Shown: positions 52,585 to 62,179, counted from the first letter of the stretch. The stretch: DNA of 64,000 nucleotides from Rhizobiales bacterium GAS188 (GCA_900104855.1 FNSS01000001.1:868001-932000); one strand, 5' to 3'. Made by a program: numbers and translations. Notes: generated by a model from the letters alone, not told the origin.

Positions 52585-53661
52585 GTGTTTTACCGCGAAG
52601 TCGGCCAGTTCAAGACCACTTACGAGGCCGACATGGCGGTCTTCCCGATCCTGCAGGATCGGATCGGGCTTGCCCTCATCCTCGCCATCGCGGCGATCTT
52701 CATCCCGCTCTTCGGCTCGCCCTTCTTCCTCGACGTGATCATGGTGCCGCTCTTGGTGCTGTCGCTCGCGACCATCGGGCTCAACATCCTCACCGGCTAT
52801 ACGGGGCTCTTGTCGCTCGGCACCGGTGCCTTCATGGGGGTCGGCGCCTTCGCCTGCTACAAGCTCACCAGCACCTTTCCCGGCGTCAACATCCTGATCT
52901 TCATCATCGCCTCGGGCTTCTTCTCGGCGCTCGCCGGCGCCCTGTTCGGCCTGCCCTCGCTGCGCATCAAGGGCTTCTACCTCATCGTCGCGACGCTCGC
53001 GGCGCAGTTCTTCCTGCAATGGGTATTCTCGCGCGCCGCCTGGCTCGTGAACTACAATACTTCGGGCGCCATCGAAGTGCCGCTGCGCACCCTGTTCGGC
53101 ATCCCGCTCACCGGGGCCACGGCGACGCCGCTCGCCCGCTATTACGCGACGCTCGGCATCGTGATCCTGCTCACCCTCATCGCCTCGAACCTCGTGCATA
53201 GCCGCATCGGCCGCAACTGGATGGCGGTGCGCGACATGGATATCGCGGCCGAGCTGATGGGCATCAAGCTCCTGCCGACCAAGCTCCTCGCCTTCGCGGT
53301 ATCGAGCTTCTATTGCGGGGTGGCGGGCGCCATGCTGGTGTTCTTCTGGCAAGGAAGCGCCGAACCCGAGGTGTTCTCGGTCGAGCAATCCTTCCAGATC
53401 CTGTTCATGGCGATCATCGGCGGGCTCGGCAGCCTGATCGGCTGCTTCTTCGGCGCGGCGCTGATCTATATCCTGCCGATCCTGCTGCGCGCCGTCCTGC
53501 CGGCCATCGGCCTTACTGTGACGCCGGCGACCGTGGAGCAGCTCACCTTCGTGGTCACGGGCGTGCTGATCATCATGTTCCTGGCGCTCGAGCCGCATGG
53601 CCTGGCGCGGCTCTGGTCGACGGGCAAGCAGAAGCTGCGGACGTGGCCATTCCCGTATTGA
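52585..53661 (+). CDS. Branched-chain amino acid-type ABC transporter permease (LivM family)
   Basis: 358 residues, GTG start at 52585 with a typical family N-terminus MFYREVGQFKTTYEADMAVF. Multiple membrane spans; LivM markers GLNILTGYTGLLSLGTGAFM, GLPSLRIKGFYLIVATLAAQ and RIGRNWMAVRDMDIAAELMG. Forms the heterodimeric membrane channel with the preceding LivH protein. Energising ATPases must come from elsewhere in the genome. Confidence 0.93.
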   Translation: MFYREVGQFKTTYEADMAVFPILQDRIGLALILAIAAIFIPLFGSPFFLDVIMVPLLVLSLATIGLNILTGYTGLLSLGTGAFMGVGAFACYKLTSTFPGVNILIFIIASGFFSALAGALFGLPSLRIKGFYLIVATLAAQFFLQWVFSRAAWLVNYNTSGAIEVPLRTLFGIPLTGATATPLARYYATLGIVILLTLIASNLVHSRIGRNWMAVRDMDIAAELMGIKLLPTKLLAFAVSSFYCGVAGAMLVFFWQGSAEPEVFSVEQSFQILFMAIIGGLGSLIGCFFGAALIYILPILLRAVLPAIGLTVTPATVEQLTFVVTGVLIIMFLALEPHGLARLWSTGKQKLRTWPFPY

Positions 53662-53670
53662 GGGGGATGC

Positions 53671-53815
53671 TTTCCTTCTCCCGCTCTTCCGCGGGAGAAG
53701 GTGCCGAGCTCTTGCGAGGCGGATGAGGGACGGTCGAGCGCTTCACCGGCGTCCCTCATCCGCCCTCACTGCGTTCGGGCACCTTCTCCCGCCTCAAGGG
53801 GCGGGAGAAGGAAGA
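53671..53815. repeat. Dispersed palindromic repeat family B, copy 4
   Basis: TTTCCTTCTCCCGCTCTTCC... to ...GGGGCGGGAGAAGGAAG, with the GATGAGGGACGGTCGAGCGC core. Located between the convergent livM and TIGR02302 genes. Confidence 0.85.
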
Positions 53816-56404
53816 TCACTTCGTCTTGAGCAGCCGCTCGATATAGTCGAGCTCCTCCTGGGCGCGTGAAGGATCGCCGAGGCGGCGGCGGAGCTCCTGC
53901 AGGATCTCGCGCGCCCTTTCGGCCACATTGCCTTCGAGCCCGTTGCGCCGGCCATAGCCGAGCCCGTTATCGTAATCGCCCTCGCCATATTCGTCCTCGG
54001 AGCGGTCGACGCCCCGCCCGAGCGGATCGACGCCGCCGCGCACCGTGCGCGAGCGCCCGCGGCCACGCCCGTCAGGCCCCTGCTGGCCGCCCTGCTGCTG
54101 TTGCTGCTGGGCGAGCTGATCGCTCAAGGCGTTCATGCCCTTGCGCATGGCGTCGATGGCGCGTCCTTCGGAGCCCGTGGCGCCCGACGGGTCGCCCTGG
54201 CCGAGCGCCCCTTCGGCCTCTTGCATCTCGCGCCCGGCATCGCCGAGATTCTTGGTCGCCTCGTCGGAGCCCATGCGGCCGAGCTTCTTGCCGAGCTCCT
54301 GGAGGCGCTGGCGCAGGCGCTGCTGGCGCTCGGACAGGCCACCCAGCTGGTCCTGCTGGCCGGAGCCCTGGCCCTGCTCCGCCTGGTCCTGCCCGCCCTG
54401 CTGCCCCTGCTGCTGGCCCTTTTGCTGACCTTGCTGCTGGCCCGGCCGCTTGCCTGCCTGACGCTGCCGGTCGGCCGATTGGGTGTCGTCGCGCAGCTCG
54501 AGCTCCTTGCGCAGAAGGTCGCTCATCTCGTCGAGCGCCTGCTCCTCCTGGCTGAGCTGCTGATCGCCGTCACTGTCCTGATCGCCCTCGGCGGTCTGCA
54601 TATTGTCGAGCATATTCTGCAATTGCTCGAGCATACGCTCGGCGCGGTCGCGCTCGCCGTTCTTGGCCATCTCGCCGAGCTTGTCGAGCATCGACTGCAG
54701 GTCGCGCTGCGTCAGCATCATGGCGTTGCGGTCGGCGCGCTTGCTGTTCGGATTGTCGCGCGCGCGGTCGGCGAGCTCCCGCATATAGCGATCGAGCGCC
54801 TGGCGAAGCTCGGCCATCCGCTGCTCGATCTCCTCCTTCGAGGCGCCGTTGGCGAGAGCGTCCTTCAGCGCCTTCTCGGCGGCCTTCAGCGCATCGAGCG
54901 CCCTGGTCGGCCCCGAGCCCTCGATCACCAGAGCGAGCTCCCACAGATCAGCGACCACGCCGCGCAGCTGATCGTCGCTCGTCGCTTCCCGCAGATGCTT
55001 GGTGATCGAGCGCAAGCTGACATAGGTGCCGGTCTGCGGCATGAAGCGTTCGGGCGCGATCATCAGCGCATAGAGCGCTTCCTGCACCTGCGGACGCTGG
55101 TCGGCGTCGAGCGCGAGCTTGCGCCGCTGCTCGATCAGAGCGCGCGCCAGCGGCTTGCTGAAGGGGTGCTCCGGCAAGGTCAAGGTCACCGGATCGCTCA
55201 TCCCCTCGAGGCCCGCCTCATCCTTGGCGAGGAGCCGCAACGTCACCTCGCTGCCGGCGTAAGGGTCGGCCGAGAGATCGAAGGTATCGCGTGCCGGCTG
55301 CGCGCCAGGGCGGGTCGAAGGCGGCGGCAGCTTGGCGACCGGCGGCGGGACCAGCGGATGCGAGCCCAAGAGCTTATGTCCACGCCGGCGCGGATCGGCG
55401 AAACGCGTCTCGACCGTGGCGATGCCGTATTCGTCGCTGCCCTCATAGGAGAGGGTCACGGTGCCGCGGATATTGGTCTTGGGCTCGCCGACGATGCGGA
55501 TGCTCGGCGGCTCGTCCGGGATGGTGGCGATCGACAAGCGCCGCTCGCGCGCAGCGCCCGTCACGGTGACCTCGCCGTCGCCTGTGATCCGCCAACGGCT
55601 CTCGCTGACGCCGGCGGAGATATTCGCCTGGCCTTGCGCCTTGAGCCCCTCCGAAGCGTGCGCCGCGACGCCCGCCCCTTCCGGCCAGCGCAGCACCAGG
55701 GTCGAGCCGGTTGGCACGCGGAAATCCGGCCCGCGCGGATCCGGGCTGCCGGTCTGGGTCTTGGCGAAGTCGATCACCAGAGGCGGGATGCGCGTATAGG
55801 CGGGCGGATCGATCCAGCCATCGATGCGCGCCTCGACCGCCGGCGCCGCGACCCGCTGCGGATCGAGCGCGGCGGCGATCTTCTCGAGCCGGTGCGGGCC
55901 GGCCGCGAAGAAGGCGGCGACGAGGATGAGGAGAGGCGCCGCCCGCAAGCCGTAAGGATCGCGCCGCACCATGCCGGGACGCGGCCAGGCGACGCGCGCG
56001 CCGGCGAGCGCCGACTTCACGCGCAGGCGATGCGCCTGCCACAGGGCGAGCGTGCCGCCATCCTCAGCTCCGGCGCCGAGCCGGTCAGCCCAGGCGCTGG
56101 CGAGCCCGTGCCTCGCGCCGGAATCGCGGTCGATGCGGCGCCATGTGTCGGCGCGGACGGGCGGGGCGATGCCGGCGAGCGGGACGAGCGAGGCGAGGAA
56201 AGCGACGGCAAAGACCGCGAGCCCGGCAAGCCGCGGCCAATGCGGCAGGCTCTCGAACAGGCCGAGCCAAGCCAAGGCGACGAACAGCGCCGCGACGCAA
56301 AAGGGCAGGATGAGCGCCGGCCAGAGCAGCTCCCACCAGAGGGCGAAGCTCGCCCAGGCCGACAGGCGCGACAAATCGCGCTCAAGCGCGGGGTCCGTGG
56401 GCAT
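53816..56404 (-). CDS. TIGR02302 / DUF4175 family protein
   Basis: 862 residues from ATG 56404 (TTG 56470 is possible). Two N-terminal membrane segments (WELLWPALILPFCVAALFVA; LAGLAVFAVAFLASLVPLAG), then a periplasmic region with beta-type segments, and a low-complexity C-terminal part of coiled-coil and Gln/Gly-rich sequence (for example QQKGQQQGQQGGQDQAEQGQ). This arrangement is the alphaproteobacterial family named for its low complexity, found beside lysA. Function unknown; a cell-envelope role is conceivable. Confidence 0.92.
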   Translation of the reverse strand: MPTDPALERDLSRLSAWASFALWWELLWPALILPFCVAALFVALAWLGLFESLPHWPRLAGLAVFAVAFLASLVPLAGIAPPVRADTWRRIDRDSGARHGLASAWADRLGAGAEDGGTLALWQAHRLRVKSALAGARVAWPRPGMVRRDPYGLRAAPLLILVAAFFAAGPHRLEKIAAALDPQRVAAPAVEARIDGWIDPPAYTRIPPLVIDFAKTQTGSPDPRGPDFRVPTGSTLVLRWPEGAGVAAHASEGLKAQGQANISAGVSESRWRITGDGEVTVTGAARERRLSIATIPDEPPSIRIVGEPKTNIRGTVTLSYEGSDEYGIATVETRFADPRRRGHKLLGSHPLVPPPVAKLPPPSTRPGAQPARDTFDLSADPYAGSEVTLRLLAKDEAGLEGMSDPVTLTLPEHPFSKPLARALIEQRRKLALDADQRPQVQEALYALMIAPERFMPQTGTYVSLRSITKHLREATSDDQLRGVVADLWELALVIEGSGPTRALDALKAAEKALKDALANGASKEEIEQRMAELRQALDRYMRELADRARDNPNSKRADRNAMMLTQRDLQSMLDKLGEMAKNGERDRAERMLEQLQNMLDNMQTAEGDQDSDGDQQLSQEEQALDEMSDLLRKELELRDDTQSADRQRQAGKRPGQQQGQQKGQQQGQQGGQDQAEQGQGSGQQDQLGGLSERQQRLRQRLQELGKKLGRMGSDEATKNLGDAGREMQEAEGALGQGDPSGATGSEGRAIDAMRKGMNALSDQLAQQQQQQGGQQGPDGRGRGRSRTVRGGVDPLGRGVDRSEDEYGEGDYDNGLGYGRRNGLEGNVAERAREILQELRRRLGDPSRAQEELDYIERLLKTK

Positions 56405-56570
56405 GGTCGTCACGGAGTTGCCCGGTATCTTGGGCGGCGTGGAGTCGGGGTCGCGAATCAGCTCCTGCAAAGGCGCGCTCCTGCGGCGTCCCCTTAATGT
56501 AACACGGAATGCGGCGTTCGCGAGGCGTGGCCGCGGCCTGCCTGGTCACAAGGACGCTAGACTTGGCACC

Positions 56571-57854
56571 TTAAGGCGTAACGCCTCCGAGCCAATCCGG
56601 CAGCCGGTCGAGCCCGATCAGCTCTTCATAGCTCTTGCGCGGACGCACCACGGCGAAGCGATCCTCCTTCACGAGCACTTCCGGCACCAGCAGGCGCGTA
56701 TTGTAGGTCGAGGCCTGCACCGACCCATAGGCGCCCGCCGACATCACGGCGAGGAGATCGCCGGAACGCAGCGGCGGCATCAGCCGCCCCTGCGCCAGAT
56801 AATCGCCGCTCTCGCAGACCGGCCCGACCACGTCGACCATATCGCGCTCGGCCTGCGCTGCAGGCTCGAGGACGGGCACGATGTCGTGATAGGCGTCGTA
56901 GAGGGTCGGGCGGATGAGATCGTTCATCGCCGCATCGACGATCACGAAGGTCTTGCCGGCGCCGCGCTTCACATAGATGACCTTGGTGAGGAGAATGCCG
57001 GCATTGGCGGCGATCAGCCTTCCATGCTCGAAGATCAGCTTGAGGCCGAGGTCGCGCGTATGGCGCAGGATCGTCTCCGCATAGGCGGCGGGCTCGGGCG
57101 GGCGGCTATTGCTGCGCGGCTCGTAGACGACGCCGAGGCCGCCGCCCACATCGAAATGCTCGAGCCGATGGCCCTCCGCCATCAGGCGGCGCGCCAGATC
57201 CGCGAGGCGTCCGGCCGCCGCGTCGAAAGGGGCAAGATCGGTGATCTGGCTGCCGATATGCATGTCGACGCCGGAGATGATCAACCCCGGCAGCTTGGCG
57301 GCCTCGGCATAGACGCGCGGCGCCTCGTCGATCGGGATGCCGAACTTGTTGGCATAGGTGCCGGTCGAGATCTTGGCATGCGTCCCGGCGTCGACATCGG
57401 GGTTGACGCGGATCGAGATGCGAGCCCTGCGGCCGCGCGATGCGGCAAGCGCCGACAGACGCTCGAGCTCAGGCTCGGATTCGACATTGAAGCACAAAAT
57501 GTCCTGATCGAGCGCATAGGCCATCTCGGCCTCGGTCTTGCCGACGCCCGAGAATACGATCCTGTCGGCCGCAACGCCCGCCGCGCGGGCCCGGCGCAAT
57601 TCGCCTTCCGACACCACATCCATGCCGGCTCCGAGCCGCGCCAGGGTCGCCACGACGGCCTGGTTAGAATTCGCCTTCATGGCATAGCAGACGAGCGCAG
57701 GAACCGTGGCGAAGACCCGCGAGAAGGCGAGATACTGCTCAGCGAAGCCAGCGCTCCCATAGCAATAGAGCGGCGTGCCCACGGCCTCGGCGACGGCGCG
57801 CAGATCGGTTTGCTCGGCGTGCAGGACGCCGTCGCGATAGGCAAAAATGGTCAT
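56571..57854 (-). CDS. lysA: Diaminopimelate decarboxylase
   Basis: 427 residues from ATG 57854 (adjacent GTG 57857). PLP-dependent final step of lysine synthesis, meso-DAP to L-lysine. The PLP lysine is Lys60 in VCYAMKANSNQAVV. The alanine-racemase-like barrel continues with RISIRVNPDVDAGTHAKIST, GTYANKFGIP and HFDVGGGLGV; the C-terminal domain has VGPVCESGDYLAQGR with the second-subunit Cys-Glu-Ser. Followed by the TIGR02302 gene, the usual alphaproteobacterial order. Confidence 0.96.
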   Translation of the reverse strand: MTIFAYRDGVLHAEQTDLRAVAEAVGTPLYCYGSAGFAEQYLAFSRVFATVPALVCYAMKANSNQAVVATLARLGAGMDVVSEGELRRARAAGVAADRIVFSGVGKTEAEMAYALDQDILCFNVESEPELERLSALAASRGRRARISIRVNPDVDAGTHAKISTGTYANKFGIPIDEAPRVYAEAAKLPGLIISGVDMHIGSQITDLAPFDAAAGRLADLARRLMAEGHRLEHFDVGGGLGVVYEPRSNSRPPEPAAYAETILRHTRDLGLKLIFEHGRLIAANAGILLTKVIYVKRGAGKTFVIVDAAMNDLIRPTLYDAYHDIVPVLEPAAQAERDMVDVVGPVCESGDYLAQGRLMPPLRSGDLLAVMSAGAYGSVQASTYNTRLLVPEVLVKEDRFAVVRPRKSYEELIGLDRLPDWLGGVTP

Positions 57855-57934
57855 CACTCGTCCCGTGCCGTGCCGGCCTTCGCGCCGGCGAATGCCGCGT
57901 TATATCGGCGATCGGCGAAGAGTCGACTGGGGTG

Positions 57935-58080
57935 CTCTTCCTTCTCCCGCTCTTGGGCGGGAGAAGGTGCCGAGCTCTTGCGAGGCGGATGAGGGACGGT
58001 TGAGCGCTTCACCGACGTCCCTCACCCGCCTCGACTTCGTCTCGGCACCCTCTCCCGCGCGAAGGGCGCGGGAGAGGGTT
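57935..58080. repeat. Dispersed palindromic repeat family B, copy 5
   Basis: CTCTTCCTTCTCCCGCTCTT ... GGCGCGGGAGAGGG with the GATGAGGGACGGTTGAGCGC core. It lies upstream of lysA and downstream of the aldo/keto reductase gene. Confidence 0.85.
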
Positions 58081-58097
58081 GGCGCCATCGCCTGCCC

Positions 58098-58937
58098 TCA
58101 CGCGTCCCAGGTCGGCGCCCAGCCGGGCGAGACGAGGCGGCCATTCGGGACCGCGAGAGCAAACAGCGTCCGCATCTCCTCCTCGGAGAGAGCGAAATCG
58201 AAGATGGCGATGTTCTCGGCGATGCGCCGGGGGTTCGCCGATTTCGGGATGGCGACGACACCTGGCTGCTGCACCTGCCAGCGCAGCAGCACTTGCGCCG
58301 CGGTCTTGCCGTGCCGCTTGGCGATGGCCAGGATCTTCGGCTCGGCCAGGATGTCGCCGGCGCGCCCAAGTGGGCAATAGGAGGTGAAGGCCACGCCACT
58401 CTCGCGGCAGGCCTCGATCAGCCGCGACTGGTCGAGCCTTGGATGATATTCGCATTGATTGGCGACGATGGGCTCGTCCGAGAGCCCGACCGCCTCGGCG
58501 AGCAGCGGCACCGTGAAATTCGAGACGCCGATATGGCTGGCGAGCCCTTGGCGCTTCGCCTTGCCCAACGCTTCGATCGAGCGGCGCAGCGGGATCTGTG
58601 GATTCGGCCAGTGGATCAGCACGAGGTCGACCTGGTCGAGGCGCAGGCGCCGCAAGCTCGCCTCCAGCGAGCCCTGCAGCTTGCCCTCGTCGATGTCGGC
58701 GGGCCCGACCTTGGTGGTGATGAAGATGTCCGAGCGCGGCACGCCCGAAGCGCGCATCCCCTCCCCGACCGCCTCCTCATTGGCATAAACGGCCGCCGTG
58801 TCGACATGGCGATAGCCACCTTGAAGGGCCGAGGTCACGGCCTCGGCGCATTCCGGGCCACGCGCCGCCCAGGTGCCGAAGCCGAGGCTCGGTATCGAGG
58901 CGCCACCGGCCGAAACATCATGCACGCTCATCGTCAT
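58098..58937 (-). CDS. Aldo/keto reductase
   Basis: 279 residues with the complete AKR tetrad: Asp46 (YRHVDTAAVYANE), Tyr51, Lys76 (IFITTKVGP) and His109 (LVLIHWP). The DkgA/DkgB-like pattern continues with VSNFTVPLLAEAVGLS and EYHPRLDQSRLIEACRESGV. NADPH-dependent carbonyl reductase, substrate undefined; 2,5-diketo-gluconate reductase-like proteins are the nearest group. ATG 58937 is the first of two close starts. Confidence 0.92.
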   Translation of the reverse strand: MTMSVHDVSAGGASIPSLGFGTWAARGPECAEAVTSALQGGYRHVDTAAVYANEEAVGEGMRASGVPRSDIFITTKVGPADIDEGKLQGSLEASLRRLRLDQVDLVLIHWPNPQIPLRRSIEALGKAKRQGLASHIGVSNFTVPLLAEAVGLSDEPIVANQCEYHPRLDQSRLIEACRESGVAFTSYCPLGRAGDILAEPKILAIAKRHGKTAAQVLLRWQVQQPGVVAIPKSANPRRIAENIAIFDFALSEEEMRTLFALAVPNGRLVSPGWAPTWDA

Positions 58938-59091
58938 CTCCGCTGCCCGAACACGCCTCTCCCGTGCTGCCGGGCGAGAAGCGTCACGACTTTAAGCCAG
59001 CCGCGGCGATCGGCCCATGCGTCTTTGCCATGGGGGACCCGCCATCGCGTCATCGTGAGCGGGAGGCGCCGGGCGCAGTCGGTTCGGCGCT

Positions 59092-59904
59092 TCAGCGCAG
59101 CGTGGCCGTGACGTCGGGCGTCAGCCAGTTGAGATGCTGCCCGGAATCGACAGCGAGCGTCTGGCCCGTCACATGCCGGGCTTCGGCGAGATACAACACG
59201 GCCGCAGCGATGGCCTCGGGCGCCACTTGCAGGCCGAGCAGTGTCGCGGCAGCCTCGCGCTTGAGGCCCGCCTCGCCGTCGCGCGGATTGGGGAAGGTCG
59301 GGCCGGGCGCGACCGCATTGACGCGGATCGCCGGAGCCAGCGCCTGCGCCATGCTGCGCGTCGCCGACCACAGCGCCGATTTGGCGAGCGCGTAGGAGAA
59401 GCAGCGCGGATCTTGCTTGAGCACGCGCTGATCGACGATATTGACGATCGCCGGGCGCGAGGCCGACATGCCTTGCTGCGCGGACTTGGCTTGCTGCGCG
59501 GACTTGACCTGCCGCGCGAAATCGCGCGCCAGCAGCAGCGGGGCGCGCAGATTGATCGCCATATGGCGGTCGAAGCGGCCGGGCTCGAGCGTCGTAATGT
59601 CATCCTCCTCGAAGACCGAGGCGTTGTTGACGAGAAGGCTCAAGGGGCCGAGCGCGCTCACGGCCTCGGGCACGATGCGGGCAACTTCGTCTGGCGCTGC
59701 GAGATCGGCGCCGATCACCTGCGCCCGCCCGCCGGCCGCGACGATCCCGGCCGCCAGCGCCTGCGCCTCGCGACGCGAGCCGAGGCAATGGATCGCAACT
59801 CCGTAGCCAGCCTTGGCCAGGCTCTCGACGATGGCGCGCCCGATGCGGCGCGCCCCCCCGGTCACGAGGGCTGATTTCGCCGAACCTTGGCCGAAATCGG
59901 TCAT
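59092..59904 (-). CDS. Short-chain dehydrogenase/reductase, FolM/pteridine-reductase-like
   Basis: 270 residues from ATG 59904. Cofactor motif SALVTGGARRIGRAIVESLA (the Arg-Arg after the glycines suits NADPH), NNASVFEEDD, and the active site YxxxK in CFSYALAKSALWSATRSM. The GGARRIG start and VNIVDQRVLKQDP resemble FolM dihydromonapterin reductase and PTR1. The ATG overlaps the TGA of the glycosyltransferase gene by four bases, so the genes are coupled although their functions look unrelated. Confidence 0.88.
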   Translation of the reverse strand: MTDFGQGSAKSALVTGGARRIGRAIVESLAKAGYGVAIHCLGSRREAQALAAGIVAAGGRAQVIGADLAAPDEVARIVPEAVSALGPLSLLVNNASVFEEDDITTLEPGRFDRHMAINLRAPLLLARDFARQVKSAQQAKSAQQGMSASRPAIVNIVDQRVLKQDPRCFSYALAKSALWSATRSMAQALAPAIRVNAVAPGPTFPNPRDGEAGLKREAAATLLGLQVAPEAIAAAVLYLAEARHVTGQTLAVDSGQHLNWLTPDVTATLR

Positions 59905-60683
59905 TGCGGCTCGATGCCCTTCTCCCGCAGTCGACGGCGCTCCAGCGCCTTGGCGACGCGCAGATAGCGATAGAAGGCGAAGTTCATGGCCGTCATGAAG
60001 CCGTAGATGCCGCGCAGGCAATGCCGGCGGCCGAAATAGGCTTTGAGGAAGGCGCCGGGGAATTCCAGGAAGACGCGCAAGGTGGTCACGCGGATGCCGC
60101 GCGCTTCGAGGTCGCGCACCTGGGCATCGGTATAGACGTTGAGCTTCTCGAGCTGGTGGCCGAGCGAGCGTACCGAGATGTGGCGGATGCGGCCCTTGAG
60201 CCGCGCCACCTTGGCCCCCGGCACGAGATCGACCCGGTCATGCACGGGCGAAGGATTGTAGCTGCCCTTATCGCGCCGGTAGAGCCTGACGGGTGCCAGT
60301 GCATAGCCGAAAGGATGCGGCTCGTCCTCGCCCGGAAAGACCTCGTGGATGGCAATCTCATAGGCGTCGGCCGCCGGCTCGCCCGAGGCGAACAGCTTGG
60401 CGATCTCGGCCCGCAAGGCCGGCGAGATCACCTCGTCGGCATCGAGATTGAGGAGCCAGGGATGACGGCACTCCCCTTCGGCGAAACGCTTCTGGGGACC
60501 ATAGCCCGGAAAGGCATGCTCGATCACGCGGGCCCCGAAGCGACGCGCCACGTCCTGCGTGCCGTCATCGGAGCCTGAATCGACCACCACGATATCGTCG
60601 ACGAGATCGCCCAGCGCTTCGAGCACCTGCGGCAGGCGGTCCGCCTCGTTCAGGGCGATGATGAAGACGGAGAGAGGAGGCAT
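59901..60683 (-). CDS. Glycosyltransferase family 2 (WaaE/KdtX-like)
   Basis: 260 residues from ATG 60683. GT-A fold: LSVFIIALNEADRLPQVLEA, VVDSGSDDGTQDVARRFGAR and the metal-binding WLLNLDADEVISPALRAEI. The segment FPGYGPQKRFAEGEC and SYNPSPVHDRVDL match WaaE/LgtF lipopolysaccharide core glucosyltransferases. A cytoplasmic, membrane-associated enzyme of envelope polysaccharide assembly is likely; exact sugar unknown. Confidence 0.92.
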   Translation of the reverse strand: MPPLSVFIIALNEADRLPQVLEALGDLVDDIVVVDSGSDDGTQDVARRFGARVIEHAFPGYGPQKRFAEGECRHPWLLNLDADEVISPALRAEIAKLFASGEPAADAYEIAIHEVFPGEDEPHPFGYALAPVRLYRRDKGSYNPSPVHDRVDLVPGAKVARLKGRIRHISVRSLGHQLEKLNVYTDAQVRDLEARGIRVTTLRVFLEFPGAFLKAYFGRRHCLRGIYGFMTAMNFAFYRYLRVAKALERRRLREKGIEPQ

Positions 60684-61257
60684 GAGCACCGCATTTGCGC
60701 CATAGGGCGGGTTGCGCCAAATGGCGGGGCGCAATTCGCATGTTCCACCCGTGCTCGCAAGCTCGGCCCAAGGCGAGCGAAGGCGCAGCCGGTCCGGCAG
60801 GGCTCCTGCGTCGCTTCGTCACCCTCCCGCAATTTGCCTCAAATCGCGCAATGGCGGGCAAGCGCTTCGCAACCAGGGTTAGCGCCCCGTAAACGCCGAA
60901 ACCACCTGCCGCCCGTGGGAGACGATCGAGCCCACATCGCCATTTTACTGCAAATATCTTTTTATATCAATGCATTGACGGGAGCTGTCGAGCGCCGCTC
61001 GGGCCAGGGCCGAACGCTTATGGTTAAGCCATGATAAACTTGCATGGCTAACGACCAAACAGCGCCCCAGGCATGACACAATGCCGCCATAAAGGGGCAG
61101 GCAATTGTTGCATCGCAAGCACAGCCATGAGCGGCGGTTTGCGCTAGATGGGTTTTCAGCATTCGGGTCGGCCGGAGTTTCCGCCGTCGGGCCGAACCAC
61201 ACTTCCGGACGTGCTTTGAAACGACGGGAGCAGGATTTGATTGACGAGGAGAGCTAC
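60684..61257. other. Long intergenic region upstream of the porin gene
   Basis: 574 bases, divergent promoters for the glycosyltransferase (minus) and porin (plus) genes. A/T-rich around 60940-60980. An inverted repeat lies at 61023-61052. No tRNA or coding frame found. Porins of this class often have long regulated leaders. Confidence 0.45.
61023..61052. promoter_or_regulatory. Inverted repeat in the porin upstream region
   Basis: GTTAAGCCATG, nine bases, CATGGCTAAC: arms match with one extra A in the left one. Situated about 210 bases before the porin start; operator or attenuator-like structure. Confidence 0.45.
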
Positions 61258-62112
61258 ATGAAGAAGTTTCTTATGGCGACGACGGCGCTCGCCATGTTCG
61301 GCGTCGGCGCCGCTTCGGCCGCCGATCTGCCGTCGCGCAAAGGCCCCCCGATTGCTCCGGTCTATGTGCCGCCGGCATTCACCTGGACGGGTTTCTATGT
61401 TGGTGTGAACGCCGGCTATGGCTGGGCAAACAACAGCAAGAACAACGTTCTTCCTGCCGGCGCCATCCCGATCGGCGGCTTCTTCCCGACCAGCAGCAGC
61501 AACAATGGCGGGTTCGTCGGTGGCGGCCAGGCCGGCTACAACTATCAGCTCACGCCGGGCCAGGGCTTCGTGCTCGGTGCCGAAGCCGATATCGACTATG
61601 TCGGCATCAGCAAGAAGCGGAACAACTCCGTTCCCTTCACCCTCGCGACCACCCCCGGCACCACCTTCTTCCCGGGCACCAGCGGCAGCGGTAGCAGCAG
61701 CAGCGGCTATCTCGGCACGGTGCGGGCCCGCGTCGGCTATGCTTTCGATCGCTTCCTCGTCTACGGGACCGGCGGTCTCGCTTACGGCGATATCGGCCGC
61801 AACAGCAACCGTGGCCTCACTGCCGTGACGGCCGCCGGCGCCACGAGCCCCATCACGGGCCTCAACTTGGGCGTTCCGCAGACCGCCTTCCTCGGCTCCT
61901 CGAGCAACTCGAGCAGCAACATCGGCTGGACGATCGGTGGCGGTCTCGAATACGCCGTGTGGCAGAACTGGACGGTCAAGGCCGAGTATCTCTACTACAA
62001 CCTCGGCAGCAAGAAGAACAACGCGGTGTTGCCCTTCGTGGTCGCCAACCGCAAGAACAGCGACAACGACGGCAGCATCGTCCGCGTCGGCGTGAACTAC
62101 AAGTTCTGGTAA
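61258..62112 (+). CDS. Omp25/Omp31-family outer-membrane beta-barrel protein
   Basis: 284 residues from ATG 61258 with a strong GAGGAGAG ribosome site. Signal peptide KKFLMATTALAMFGVGAASA, cleavage before ADLPSRK. Barrel landmarks: FTWTGFYVGVNAGYGW (the family opening), GGGQAGYNYQ, GTVRARVGYAFDRFLVYGTG, TIGGGLEYAVWQNWTVKAEY and the outer-membrane end VGVNYKFW. A surface-exposed eight-stranded barrel with Ser/Asn-rich loops. Transcript ends at the terminator 62140-62171. Confidence 0.94.
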   Translation: MKKFLMATTALAMFGVGAASAADLPSRKGPPIAPVYVPPAFTWTGFYVGVNAGYGWANNSKNNVLPAGAIPIGGFFPTSSSNNGGFVGGGQAGYNYQLTPGQGFVLGAEADIDYVGISKKRNNSVPFTLATTPGTTFFPGTSGSGSSSSGYLGTVRARVGYAFDRFLVYGTGGLAYGDIGRNSNRGLTAVTAAGATSPITGLNLGVPQTAFLGSSSNSSSNIGWTIGGGLEYAVWQNWTVKAEYLYYNLGSKKNNAVLPFVVANRKNSDNDGSIVRVGVNYKFW

Positions 62113-62139
62113 GCCGCCAATTCAGCGACTTCCATGGAA

Positions 62140-62171
62140 CCGGCGGGCCGCAAGCCCGCCGGTTTTTCTTT
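62140..62171 (+). terminator. Intrinsic terminator of the porin gene
   Basis: CCGGCGGGC, CGCAA loop, GCCCGCCGG, then TTTTTCTTTG. Perfect nine-base stem 27 bases after the stop codon. Confidence 0.92.
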
Positions 62172-62179
62172 GTACCAAC

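Noticed and set aside
54101-56497. A 798-codon open frame on the plus strand opposite the TIGR02302 gene
   Set aside because: It mirrors the low-complexity minus-strand gene; its Leu/Ala/Gly-rich translation has no family motif, while the minus-strand frame has membrane segments and family features.
60684-61257. Possible tRNA gene in the long interval before the porin
   Set aside because: No cloverleaf, T-loop GGTTCRA or acceptor pairing could be found by eye.
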